Below are positions 35,334-44,377 of a stretch of 64,000 nucleotides of DNA, piece after piece. Within the stretch, counting starts at the first letter, position 1. Each line of letters starts with the position of its first letter. The DNA is taken from NCBI RefSeq assembly GCF_012641435.1, contig NZ_JABAIJ010000008.1, forward strand, positions 248,001 through 312,000, read 5' to 3'. The notes below the pieces were generated by a model. That model ran no database searches. It was not told the origin of the DNA and worked only from the letters and a program-made list of their open reading frames with translations. This DNA comes from Rhizobium sp. P38BS-XIX. Lineage in GTDB: Bacteria; Pseudomonadota; Alphaproteobacteria; Rhizobiales; Rhizobiaceae. The translations under genes and the position numbers were made by a program.

Positions 35334-35986
35334 GCTTCGATTTCAGCGTCGTCCCTTCCTACTCTCAGATACTCGGGACCGGTCTTCTTTGGACTGTCGT
35401 CATCACCGCGCTCGCGGGTACGATCAGCATCCTGTTCGGAGTCGGCATCGCAATCATCTCCCTGTACGGCTCAAAGATCGTCAGCCTGCCCGTGCGCGGC
35501 GTAGTGTTCCTGTTCATGGGAACACCGCTCCTTCTGCAGCTCTATCTTCTCTACTACGGCCTCTCGCAGGTTGGGGTCATGTTGCCGGCATTCTGGACGG
35601 GCGTATTGGGTCTCGGACTACACTATGCCGCCTACAACGCCGATATCTTTCGCACCTGCCTGAGGGGTGTCGACCCAGGCCAGACGGAGGCCGCCAGATC
35701 GCTCGGCTTTGGTCGTGGCGCGACACTGCGGCACTTCATCATCCCCCAGGCACTGCTCACCGCCCTGCCCCAGGTCGGAAACAACAGCATCATCCTTCTC
35801 AAGGACACGGCCGTGCTTTCAGTGCTCGGCATTACCGAGCTTGTTCTGAACGCTCAGCGAGCGATCAGCGAAACCTATCGACCCTTTGAGTTCTATTTCA
35901 CCGCAGCGCTGCTCTACTACCTCGTCAATCTGGCGATGGAAGGTCTGCTGAACGTTGCTGCACGAAAAGCGGAAGCCATCCGATGA
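35330..35986 (+). CDS. Amino acid ABC transporter permease 2
   Basis: 218 residues with the matching EAA loop EAARSLGFGRGATLRHFIIPQA. Forms the channel with permease 1 in the inner membrane. Overlaps both neighbours by ATGA. Confidence 0.9.
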   Translation: MSFDFSVVPSYSQILGTGLLWTVVITALAGTISILFGVGIAIISLYGSKIVSLPVRGVVFLFMGTPLLLQLYLLYYGLSQVGVMLPAFWTGVLGLGLHYAAYNADIFRTCLRGVDPGQTEAARSLGFGRGATLRHFIIPQALLTALPQVGNNSIILLKDTAVLSVLGITELVLNAQRAISETYRPFEFYFTAALLYYLVNLAMEGLLNVAARKAEAIR

Positions 35987-36747
35987 CATCACAGCCCCCC
36001 ATGATCGAACTGCGGCAGATCCGCAAATCATACGGAAATCACGAAGTCCTCAAAGGCATCGATCTGAGCGTCGAACGCGGCAAGATCGTTTCGATCATCG
36101 GCCCGAGCGGATCCGGAAAGAGCACCCTTCTGCGCTCCATCAATATGCTCGAAGCGCTGTCGTCCGGAGAAATATGGCTCGACGGGCATCAGGTAAACCG
36201 CCCGCTCAAGTGGCGCGCATTCGAGAACCACATCAACCATATCCGCCAGGAAATGGGCATGGTGTTCCAGCAGTTTAACATCTTTCCCCATCTGACGGTT
36301 CTCCAGAACATCATGATTGGACCGATGAAACTGAAAGGACTGGCGAAGTCTGCCGCTATCGAGCGTGCAAACACACTTCTGGCCAAGGTTGGGTTGACCG
36401 ACAAGGGAGAGGCTTATCCGGCCCGTCTATCCGGCGGACAGAAGCAGCGCGTTGCGATCGCCCGCGCTTTGGCCATGCAGCCCAAGGTCATGCTGTTCGA
36501 CGAAGCGACTTCGGCTCTCGACCCGGAGCTTGTCGAAGAGGTCAATCAGGTGATGAAGCAGCTCGCAAGCGAACACATGACCATGCTGATCGTCACGCAC
36601 GAAATGCGGTTTGCAGCCGAAGTGTCGGATCATGTCCTGTTCATGGACGGCGGCGTTGTGGTCGAGCAGGGCAAGCCCGACATCATTCTATCCAACCCGG
36701 CCGAGGAGCGCACACGCGCCTTTCTTCGGAAGCACCTGGCGAACTGA
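35983..36747 (+). CDS. Amino acid ABC transporter ATP-binding protein (GlnQ/HisP-like)
   Basis: 254 residues. Walker A GPSGSGKST, Q-loop VFQQFNIFPHLTV, signature LSGGQKQR, Walker B VMLFDEATSALD, His in VTHEM. Closes the four-gene importer, followed 17 nt later by the RocB-like peptidase. Confidence 0.93.
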   Translation: MTSQPPMIELRQIRKSYGNHEVLKGIDLSVERGKIVSIIGPSGSGKSTLLRSINMLEALSSGEIWLDGHQVNRPLKWRAFENHINHIRQEMGMVFQQFNIFPHLTVLQNIMIGPMKLKGLAKSAAIERANTLLAKVGLTDKGEAYPARLSGGQKQRVAIARALAMQPKVMLFDEATSALDPELVEEVNQVMKQLASEHMTMLIVTHEMRFAAEVSDHVLFMDGGVVVEQGKPDIILSNPAEERTRAFLRKHLAN

Positions 36748-36764
36748 AAGCGGACACGAACGAA

Positions 36765-38435
36765 ATGACGAACCAAGCCGAAACGCGCAAAATCGACCGA
36801 AAGCATGTCCGCGACCTGGCGCTGCGCCTCACCTCATGGCCAAGCGAGACAGGAACACCCGGCGAGGCTTCCTTCGCAGATCACCTGCGGGAGCTCCTGA
36901 TGGAAATTCCATATTTTCGGGACCATCCGGACAACATCCGCCTGGTGGCGAGCCATGGCGAGCCCCTTACCCACAGCGTGGTTGCCCTTGTGCGCGGAAC
37001 GGGCAAGCGCACCGTTGCTTTGGCTGGCCACTTCGACACGGTATCGACAGACAATTACCATGAGCTGCAAGGTCTCGCCTGCGACGCTGCCGCGCTGCGA
37101 GATGCTCTCATCGAGACGATTTCGGCGCGAACCGATCGATCGGCACAGGAAGAACGCACGCTCGAGGATCTGCTCAGCGGCGATTTCCTTCCGGGGCGCG
37201 GCCTCCTGGATATGAAAAGCGGCATCGCCGTTGCAATCGCTTGTCTCGAGCAATTCGCCGCCGATCCGAACAGAGAGGGCAACCTCCTGATGGTCGCGAC
37301 ACCGGACGAGGAGCGCGAAAGCCGCGGCATGCGCTCACTGCGGGACGCACTACCATCGCTCGTCAAAGACTTCGACATCGACATCTCGGCCGGGATCAAT
37401 CTCGACGTGACTTCGGATCAGGGCGACGGCAGCGAAGGGCGCGCCGTTTATGCGGGCACGATCGGCAAACTGCTCCCATTCGCACTCGTCGTCGGCTGCA
37501 GCTCTCATGCGAGCTACCCGTTCGAGGGCGTCAGCGCGCAGGCCATGGGATCAGCCATCCTTTCCCGGCTCGAGGGCAATGCAAGCCTTGCGGACCGCGA
37601 TGACACCGATATTTCGCCCGCGCCGATCTGCCTGGAGGCAAAGGATTTGCGCGATGGCTATGAGGTTACCACGCCCGAGCGCTTCTGGATCGCCTTCAAC
37701 TGGCTGTACCATGCCATGTCTGCGGATGATCTTTTCGCGCGCTTCAAGGAAGAGGTGGTCTCCGGCGCTGAAGAGGCCGTTGAGAAATTTTCCGAGCAGT
37801 CGGTGAAATTCGGCAAGCTCGTTGGCAGAAGCGCGGGCGCGACACCCGCCAAACCCCACATTTTGAGTTTCAGTGAGTTGCGGTCGATCGCTGCGAATGT
37901 CGCGGGGTCGGAGTTCGAGCGCATCTATGCCGAGAAGGAGAAGGCACTTTCCACCATCGACAACCCGCTGGTGGTCACCCGTCAATTGACCGAGTGGCTT
38001 GTCGGCATTGCGCGCGTTTCCGGTCCGGCTGTCGTCATCGGCTTTGCCGGCCTGCACTATCCGTCCTCACGCCTCAAGCTGGATGCCGTGCGTGACCGGG
38101 GTTTGCATGATGCCATCGAGCAAGCCCGAGCCGATCTTATGAACGATCCAACGAAGAGCATTCGCTGGAAGCCCCACTTCCAGGGCATTTCCGACATGAG
38201 TTTTCTCGGACTTTCCGCCAGCGGCAGCAAGATCGTCTCGGACAATACGCCGATATCGCGTCTCATCGACAATCCACCGAACGATGCGCTGGAATTCCCC
38301 ACCGTCAATCTCGGCCCCTGGGGCAGAGAGTTTCACCAGAAATTCGAGCGCGTCCACGAGCCGTATGCCTTTTCCGTACTGCCGGACCTGGTGTTCGACA
38401 TCGCCACAACCCTCCTCACTCGCGCCCACGACTAG
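36765..38435 (+). CDS. rocB: RocB-like M20 peptidase
   Basis: 556 residues, the long RocB form of the M20 family. Metal ligands and catalytic residues are in GHFDTVS, LLDMKSGIA, TPDEERESRG and, late, FPTVNLGPWGREFHQKFERV. RocB is named from the Bacillus arginine-utilisation operon; its exact substrate is not settled. Placed directly after an amino acid importer and before an ornithine cyclodeaminase gene, it may free or process an arginine-derived compound. Confidence 0.85.
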   Translation: MTNQAETRKIDRKHVRDLALRLTSWPSETGTPGEASFADHLRELLMEIPYFRDHPDNIRLVASHGEPLTHSVVALVRGTGKRTVALAGHFDTVSTDNYHELQGLACDAAALRDALIETISARTDRSAQEERTLEDLLSGDFLPGRGLLDMKSGIAVAIACLEQFAADPNREGNLLMVATPDEERESRGMRSLRDALPSLVKDFDIDISAGINLDVTSDQGDGSEGRAVYAGTIGKLLPFALVVGCSSHASYPFEGVSAQAMGSAILSRLEGNASLADRDDTDISPAPICLEAKDLRDGYEVTTPERFWIAFNWLYHAMSADDLFARFKEEVVSGAEEAVEKFSEQSVKFGKLVGRSAGATPAKPHILSFSELRSIAANVAGSEFERIYAEKEKALSTIDNPLVVTRQLTEWLVGIARVSGPAVVIGFAGLHYPSSRLKLDAVRDRGLHDAIEQARADLMNDPTKSIRWKPHFQGISDMSFLGLSASGSKIVSDNTPISRLIDNPPNDALEFPTVNLGPWGREFHQKFERVHEPYAFSVLPDLVFDIATTLLTRAHD

Positions 38436-38504
38436 GTAGCCATAGCACCTGCCGGTTACGCTCTCCCTCGTGCGCCTCAGCACGCATTTCAAAGGACCGA
38501 TGGA

Positions 38505-39564
38505 ATGTCCAGCAATCCAAATCTGAATATCGTCCCTTTCGTCAGCGTCGACCATATGATGCGTCTCGTGCTGGAGATCGGGGTCGAGACATTTCTCACC
38601 GAACTCGCTGCGGCCATTGAGGAAGACTTTGTGCGCTGGGAGCAGTTCGACAAGACACCTCGCGTCGCATCGCACTCGAACGAAGGCGTCATCGAGCTTA
38701 TGCCGACCAGCGACGGCACGCTTTATGGATTCAAATATGTCAATGGCCACCCGAAGAACACCAGAGAAGGTCGTCAGACGGTGACCGCGTTCGGCGTCTT
38801 GTCGGACGTCGGAAATGGCTACCCGATGCTGCTCTCGGAGATGACGATCCTCACGGCCTTGCGCACAGCCGCAATGTCTGCCGTTGCTGCAAAGCATCTG
38901 GCCCGGCAAGGTTCAAAGACGATGGCGATGATCGGCAACGGCGCGCAAAGCGAATTTCAGGCGCTGGCGTTCAAGGCGATCCTGGGCGTTACCGATCTCA
39001 GGCTAGTACGACATTGATCCATCGGCCTCAAAGCGCTGCGCGGCAAATCTGGCCGGCGCTGGCTTCAGCATCACGATTTGCGGGTCTTCCGAAGGCGCCG
39101 TGGAAGGTGCCGATATCATCACGACGGTGACCGCGGACAAGCAATGTGCAACCATACTCTCCGACAACATGGTCGGCCCCGGAGTTCACATCAACGCGGT
39201 CGGCGGCGATTGCCCAGGAAAAACGGAACTTCACAAAGATATTCTTCTGCGCTCCGATATATTCGTCGAATATCCACCACAGACCCGGATCGAAGGCGAG
39301 ATACAGCAGCTGGATGCCGATTATCCCGTCAACGAGCTATGGGAAGTGATCGCGGGACATCGCAGCGGGCGCACATCAGAACGCGCAATCACGCTGTTCG
39401 ACAGCGTCGGCTTTGCCATCGAGGATTTCTCGGCGCTGAGATATGTCCGCAGCAAACTCAAGGAAACGGGCCTATACGCCGAATTGGATCTTCTGGCCGA
39501 CCCGGATGAGCCGCGCGATCTCTACGGGATGCTTTTGCGCTGCCAGGCGAGGCTTGCCGCCTAG
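38505..39564 (+). pseudogene. Ornithine cyclodeaminase, split by a one-base frameshift
   Basis: Residues 1-167 read in frame (TPRVASHSNEGVIELMPTSD, AMIGNGAQSEFQALAFKA) and then hit TGA at 39015-39017. Dropping the G at 39006 restores reading directly into YDIDPSASKRCAANLAGAGF and on to the stop at 39564, giving one complete protein of about 352 residues, the normal length. The family (mu-crystallin/OCD) converts ornithine to proline and ammonia with bound NAD+. The Rossmann GNGAQSEFQ motif is before the break, so the first half alone is not functional. Either a recent mutation or a sequencing error. Confidence 0.85.
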
Positions 39565-39755
39565 CCTAATCCGCAATCTTTATGGGGAACGGCAAGCACG
39601 ACCCATTACATTTACAGGTTGAAAACGACGGAAAGGTATCGTTAGATTTGCAGTCGACGGTCGCCGCTGACGAGCCGGGTGTCACCCCAACCGGGTGAGA
39701 TGGTTATTTTTGCGGCCTCCGACGAGCCTGAAGACAATAAAGAGGTCGACTGCTC

Positions 39756-40211
39756 ATGGGACTATTTGATTTTTTGAAACGCAGGAAGATGCCTGCGACG
39801 ATCGAAGACGCGATGGCCTCTCAGTCCGCGGACTTTGCCAGCGCGTTCAATAGTCCCAACGCCCCTATCGATGCATCGAAACTCGATTATTCCGAAGAAT
39901 CGCTCCTGCTCGTCGATCGGGTGCTGAACGATTTCTTCGAAAGACAGGCGCCGCTGCCCGACGACCTGCATTTTCTCGCCTCAGCCTATGTCTTTGAAAC
40001 CGCGCGCAGCCAATTTGGCGGGCGCTATCTTCGCGGCGATGAGGAAAATCCCTTCGTACTGCTGATCGGGGAGCCTGAATTTCGGCTTGGCGTCATGGTG
40101 ATGGGGAAAATCAGGGGGCGAGCAGTCAATGGACCCGAAGACAGCATCCCGTTCTTCTATGCCGGAATCGCGCCCCTGATTGAACAAAAAGCGAGCGCGA
40201 CGCTTATTTAG
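39756..40211 (+). CDS. Hypothetical protein
   Basis: 151 residues beginning MGLFDFLKRRKMP, a basic amphipathic N-terminus, then a mostly alpha/beta soluble domain (LHFLASAYVFETARSQFGGRY, FVLLIGEPEFRLGVMVMGKI). AGAGG lies about 9 nt before the ATG. It resembles small proteins found beside polymorphic toxin and secretion loci, but no family was recognised. Upstream of the T6SS cargo module. Confidence 0.65.
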   Translation: MGLFDFLKRRKMPATIEDAMASQSADFASAFNSPNAPIDASKLDYSEESLLLVDRVLNDFFERQAPLPDDLHFLASAYVFETARSQFGGRYLRGDEENPFVLLIGEPEFRLGVMVMGKIRGRAVNGPEDSIPFFYAGIAPLIEQKASATLI

Positions 40212-40252
40212 AAGCAGTTGGATAATGTCTCAGGCGCTGATCTTGCAGCAGA

Positions 40253-40429
40253 CTAGCGAAGCAATTTTGCAATCTGCGGCGTCGGCGTGGTGACGCTTTC
40301 ATGACGCGCAGACAAGGTCCCCGTGATGACGGCAACAATAGCCACCACAATGTAAATGAGGGTGCCTTTGGGCTTCCGGTCCGATATGCAATGCCTTGTC
40401 GACTCTAGCGAGCGCGGATGGTCAGACAT
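40253..40429 (-). CDS. Small single-pass membrane protein (58 aa)
   Basis: Begins MSDHPRSLESTRHC, followed by a basic DRKPKG and one hydrophobic segment LIYIVVAIVAVITGTL (about residues 25-41), then a polar tail ending IAKLLR. AAAGGA lies 5 nt before the ATG at 40429. The ribosome site, basic-then-hydrophobic layout and complete frame argue that it is real although short. It converges on the gene at 39756. No function assigned. Confidence 0.55.
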   Translation of the reverse strand: MSDHPRSLESTRHCISDRKPKGTLIYIVVAIVAVITGTLSARHESVTTPTPQIAKLLR

Positions 40430-40881
40430 TTTTGTCCTTTGACGTTGAAGGCCGACTGTTTAATGGATCCGTGACCGTTAAGGAATAGGCAGATTCGCGA
40501 GACACCGTTGCATAAATCGAATAGCAGCGGATCCGCGGGCATGAAAAATCGGGGAAAATTCACAAGAAACTGGCGGAATCTATCGATCTGATTGCTGTTT
40601 CGCCGAAATAGCTTTCATCTCGCGCCGCTACGGGTGACACGCCTTTAAAAGATCGAGCCCAAGCGAAAGAGTGGGAAAGCAATTCAAGATACCCGTGATG
40701 ACTGCTCGCGACACATCCACCGGTGGCGTCGAATTCCCTTCTCCATAAGCAGCCGTTCTGCTGGCCGGGCAAAATTGAAGATTTTGCGACGAGCGTCAAA
40801 ACAGGGTTGTTGACCCTTGTAGGATTTTGACTCGCCGCTAAATGTCGATAACCAGCGGTAGTACTTACGCAGGAGAAAGAT
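40430..40881. other. Intergenic region before the T6SS cargo module
   Basis: 452 nt with the ribosome site of the small gene at its left end and AGGAGA of the next gene at its right end. No vgrG remnant, repeat or promoter consensus was recognised; frames on the minus strand that extend into the region from 41084 or 41130 are antisense shadows. Confidence 0.35.
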
Positions 40882-41118
40882 ATGAAGAAGGCATCCGATC
40901 CAAGTTCCTTTTTTCCTATCGACATGGACTGGGAAGCTTTGGCAGCCCTGTCGAAGCTCATTCGCTTTGACCCGGCATCGGAAAGCCTGACTGTCCAGAA
41001 CGGCAAATCGAAGCTCGTTCTGGAGAAGGACGGTACGATTTGGGTTGAGGGTAAGCGCCTGGTACAGAATGTCACGGAAGACATTTATCTGAAGGGCGCA
41101 ACGATCCATCTTAACTGA
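40882..41118 (+). CDS. Small protein resembling a VgrG/gp5 C-terminal repeat segment
   Basis: 78 residues. The second half, LVLEKDGTIWVEGKRL followed by EDIYLKGATIHLN, has the strand rhythm of the beta-helix tail of VgrG/gp5 spike proteins (for example KGAxIxLN endings). AGGAGA precedes the ATG by 5 nt. It is 10 nt before the DUF2169 gene and is read as part of the T6SS cargo module. It may seal or extend a spike, or be a remnant of a vgrG 3' end; both are inference. Confidence 0.6.
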   Translation: MKKASDPSSFFPIDMDWEALAALSKLIRFDPASESLTVQNGKSKLVLEKDGTIWVEGKRLVQNVTEDIYLKGATIHLN

Positions 41119-41128
41119 GGGGCGCTGC

Positions 41129-42157
41129 ATGTGGCAGATCGTTGATCAGACCCCTTTTTCCGCCGATGGTACATTCGTCCGCGACGGCTCTGGCTTCGAA
41201 CATTGGGTCGTCGCCCTGCGGGCGACGTTTCGCATTAACGACAATGGTTTTGTTTCGATCGACGAGGACCAAAAGCCGGTCTGTCGGTCAAGCGTTTATG
41301 CGGAACGTGACGGCGAGGCTGATCACGAAGAGCTTCGCGTGGATACCGATTTCTCCCCGTTCCGCCCGAAAGTCGATGTGACGATTGGCGGCCAGGTCGT
41401 CGCCCCGAACGGAAAACCATTTCAGGAGCAGCCATTTGAAGTTTCAATTGGAAGCTTTAAAAAACCGGGCGTGGCTTTTGCCCCGCGGGAGATGAAGCAC
41501 GCCTCTCGGGGCTGGCAGGTGGAGGCAAACGAACAGACGGAGGCCGTCGAGCTATCGTGGCGCAACGCCATCGGCGGCAAGGACGCGTTTGGCGGCTCGG
41601 AAACCCATCCCACCAATCCGATCGGGAAAGGCTGGTTTGCAAGCAAGCAGAGCATATCGAGGGATATGCAGCTTGAGCTCCCGCAGATCGAGGACCCGGC
41701 CAATCGCTTCAAGCAAATCGACAAGATCCCGACGCCGGTGGGCTTCGGAGCCGTCGCTCGTGCCTGGAGCCCGCGCAGGGAGCGTGCCGGCACATATGAC
41801 GACGAGTGGGAAGAGGATCGGGCCCCTTTGGCGCCGCTCGATTTTTCCGATCGCTTTCACCAGGCAGCACCAGACGATCAGGTCCTGGATCTGCGCGGTG
41901 GCGAGCGGGTGTCGATCATCGGTCTGCACCCAGAGGGACCTTATGAGTTTGTCTTGCCGCAAATCATCCTGGAGGCTCAGACCCATATCAATCGCCGCAA
42001 ACCGATCCAGCGTCTCAGGCTGATCGCCGTACACATAGACGCCAGCGGCAAACGGCTTTCCATGGTTTGGAATACGTCCTTGCCTTGCAACGGACTGGAG
42101 CAGGTTCTCGATCGTTCAACGGTTTGGGTCAAGCAAATGGCGGGAGTGGCCAAATGA
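41129..42157 (+). CDS. DUF2169 T6SS effector-loading adaptor
   Basis: 342 residues matching DUF2169 (PF09937): opening TPFSADGTFVRDGSGFEHWVVALRATF-type strand, NPIGKGWF and PVGFGAVARAW in the middle. DUF2169 proteins help load DUF4150/PAAR-like effectors onto the VgrG spike, as shown for the Agrobacterium Tde2 system. GAGGGG precedes the ATG. Its stop overlaps the next start as ATGA, so the module is translationally coupled. Confidence 0.85.
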   Translation: MWQIVDQTPFSADGTFVRDGSGFEHWVVALRATFRINDNGFVSIDEDQKPVCRSSVYAERDGEADHEELRVDTDFSPFRPKVDVTIGGQVVAPNGKPFQEQPFEVSIGSFKKPGVAFAPREMKHASRGWQVEANEQTEAVELSWRNAIGGKDAFGGSETHPTNPIGKGWFASKQSISRDMQLELPQIEDPANRFKQIDKIPTPVGFGAVARAWSPRRERAGTYDDEWEEDRAPLAPLDFSDRFHQAAPDDQVLDLRGGERVSIIGLHPEGPYEFVLPQIILEAQTHINRRKPIQRLRLIAVHIDASGKRLSMVWNTSLPCNGLEQVLDRSTVWVKQMAGVAK

Positions 42158-43263
42158 GTGAGAAAGATACCGGCGAGGCAGCAAGCGCGCCGATGATAGC
42201 CGCGATCGGCCTCTGCACTCCCTTGGGCGAGACGCTGGAAGCGACGCTCGACGCCTATAAGGACGGCAAGCAGGGCATCAGCCGGGCGAGCGGCTGGGTC
42301 GGAAGCGATGGAAACGCGCCGAGACTGGCAGGCGCGCAGCCGCCGGAAGCCGAGCGCGAATACTCCATGCGTCTCCTCTTCATGTTCGAACGCGCGATGG
42401 TGGATTGCTACGCGCAAGCACCCTGGCTGACCCGGACGGATATGCGTTTCGAACTTCACCTTTGCCTTCCCGCCTGGATGCAGAACGATCCGGGCTATAA
42501 GCGGTTCGCACGTTGGCTCTCAGAGCGGCCGATAGCGCATGTCAGCTCGATTACTCCTTCGTACGGAGAGGGAGCGGCCGCCATAACCGCACTTGATAAG
42601 GTTGCCGCCCGGATAGAAGCCGGCGAAATCCAGGCTGCCTTCGTTGCCGGACTTGATAGCTACATCGAACCCTTGCTGCTCGATCGGGTCGATGCGCTGG
42701 GCTTCATGTTGAAAGACGGAAACCCCTACGGTTTTGTGCCCGGAGAAGCATGTGGCGTCGCTCTGGTGGCGGCATCTCATCTGATTCCCACGCCCGCGGC
42801 GCGCATTCTGGGCTTTGGTACCGGCAAAGAGACCGGCTTGGCTGGAGTACCCATGGTGGATGGTATCGTAAACGCCGAACCGGCTGGCGGCACCCAAACC
42901 GGGATCAAGGGGCAAGGTCTGGCAAAGGCAATGAAAGATGTCTCCAACAGCTTTACCGACATCGGAAAGCCTGCCCGCATTATGTCGGACCTGAACGGAC
43001 AGCGTTGGCGGGCGGAGCAATATGCCTTTGCGGTCGCGCGAACGGGACAGCTTTTGGGATCTGCTCCCCATGATCCGGAATGCCCTTCTCTGGCACTCGG
43101 CGACCTTGGCGCCGCGACAGGCGTCACGCTCTTGGCCTTGACCTTGGGCGAAGGACCGAAGCGCGAGACGGAGCCGGATGCGCCTTCGTCGAAATATCCC
43201 GCATTGGTGGTCGGCAGCAATCTCGACGGCAACTCGGCCGCCATCGCGATAACCTCGGTATAA
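42154..43263 (+). CDS. Ketosynthase/thiolase-fold protein of T6SS cargo module
   Basis: 369 residues reading like a beta-ketoacyl synthase N-half: AAIGLCTPLGETLEATLDAYKDG, EGAAAITALDKVAARIEAGEI, AFVAGLDSYIEPLLLDR and GFVPGEACGVALVAAS. The position of the active Cys is occupied by TPSYGEGAAA with no cysteine, so condensing activity is unlikely. Genes of this kind recur between DUF2169 and DUF4150 genes in proteobacterial T6SS loci; the role (chaperone or scaffold) is not known. Confidence 0.75.
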   Translation: MSEKDTGEAASAPMIAAIGLCTPLGETLEATLDAYKDGKQGISRASGWVGSDGNAPRLAGAQPPEAEREYSMRLLFMFERAMVDCYAQAPWLTRTDMRFELHLCLPAWMQNDPGYKRFARWLSERPIAHVSSITPSYGEGAAAITALDKVAARIEAGEIQAAFVAGLDSYIEPLLLDRVDALGFMLKDGNPYGFVPGEACGVALVAASHLIPTPAARILGFGTGKETGLAGVPMVDGIVNAEPAGGTQTGIKGQGLAKAMKDVSNSFTDIGKPARIMSDLNGQRWRAEQYAFAVARTGQLLGSAPHDPECPSLALGDLGAATGVTLLALTLGEGPKRETEPDAPSSKYPALVVGSNLDGNSAAIAITSV

Positions 43264-43273
43264 GGGGAGACAC

Positions 43274-44344
43274 ATGGTCGATACGATCGGCATCAACGGC
43301 TTGGCTCTTTGCCACAAGAACTCCACCGGCATGACGCGCTCGACATTGCCGGATATTTGCCGCAGCCCGCAGCCGCCTGTGCCCTATACCAATATCGCTT
43401 TTGCCCGGGATCTTGCGAAGGGAACGAAAACCGTTTTCTCGCATGGCGGCGTCATGAACGGCATCAAGGGGTCGGAATTCCATGTGTCCTATGGGGACGA
43501 GCCGGGTGTCGGCCGAGGCGTCAAATCCAACACGGTGCAGGCCGAGGCTACCTGGCTGACATGGTCACCCAATGTCTTCATGGAAGGGCAGCCCGTCACC
43601 CGCCACACCGACAAGATGCTGATGAATCATGGCAACACGATTTCGGCTGGCGGCTTTCAGTCTCGGCCGATCCGTTCGCCGGAAAATGCCAAGGAAACGG
43701 CGATCTGCGAGATCGCTTGCTGGTGCTGGGTGACATGGCGCGGCTCCAGCAAGGGTCAGTGGATCGACAACTACGTTAAACCCTGGCGCATGCGATATTC
43801 GACCTGCTTCAAGCAACAGGTCGACAAGCAGTACGCAAACACGCAGGCAGGCAAGCCTGGCCATCCGGGCCTCTTGTCGGAAGTGGGTTACTGGGACCCG
43901 GACAATCCAAAGAACACGACGGAAAACGGAAAACCGCCGGGAAAGCCGATCGGCAAGGAATCGCCATGGTATAGCGGCGACTGGTACAATATCCGCGGCT
44001 CGCGTTGGCTTGACGCCGTCTGGGTCGACAGCTCCGGTGACACCACCGACTTCTGGGATATCAAATTCGGCGACGACAAGGAAAATTCGGCGGCAAAAAA
44101 CGACGCTTACAGAAATGCGGCCAAGGCGAATGGCGGCGTTTATCATGGTGAATTTTATGTGCCTTCATGGTGCGACGGCTGCCGGGACGAAGAGGACGAG
44201 TGGCAGCGAAACAGCGTGTTTAACCAGGCTGCCGACCACTTCAGAAAGCATGGCGTCTATCCAAACGGCGTGCCTTTGCCTGGACGAATGGGCGGCCCTA
44301 TAATGCCTGTTCCCGTTCCCGTGCCGATCCCTGTCATACCGTAA
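43274..44344 (+). CDS. DUF4150 PAAR-like T6SS effector, candidate PD-(D/E)XK nuclease
   Basis: 356 residues. About residues 5-125 are the DUF4150 PAAR-like domain (NGLALCHKNSTGMTRSTLPD, HGGVMNGIKGSEF, EGQPVTRHTDKMLMNHGNT), which caps the VgrG spike. A Cys-rich link CEIACWCW follows at 145-152. The C-terminal part has WLDAVWVDSSG (Asp-247), then WDIKFGDD (Asp-262, Lys-264) and a helix with NDAYRN, consistent with a PD-(D/E)XK or VRR-NUC-like nuclease core. Ends in a Pro/Val-rich tail. AAGGGGAG precedes the ATG. Immunity gene follows. Confidence 0.75.
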   Translation: MVDTIGINGLALCHKNSTGMTRSTLPDICRSPQPPVPYTNIAFARDLAKGTKTVFSHGGVMNGIKGSEFHVSYGDEPGVGRGVKSNTVQAEATWLTWSPNVFMEGQPVTRHTDKMLMNHGNTISAGGFQSRPIRSPENAKETAICEIACWCWVTWRGSSKGQWIDNYVKPWRMRYSTCFKQQVDKQYANTQAGKPGHPGLLSEVGYWDPDNPKNTTENGKPPGKPIGKESPWYSGDWYNIRGSRWLDAVWVDSSGDTTDFWDIKFGDDKENSAAKNDAYRNAAKANGGVYHGEFYVPSWCDGCRDEEDEWQRNSVFNQAADHFRKHGVYPNGVPLPGRMGGPIMPVPVPVPIPVIP

Positions 44345-44377
44345 CGTTTGCAAGCTATCCCGACGAAGGGGGAAAAA

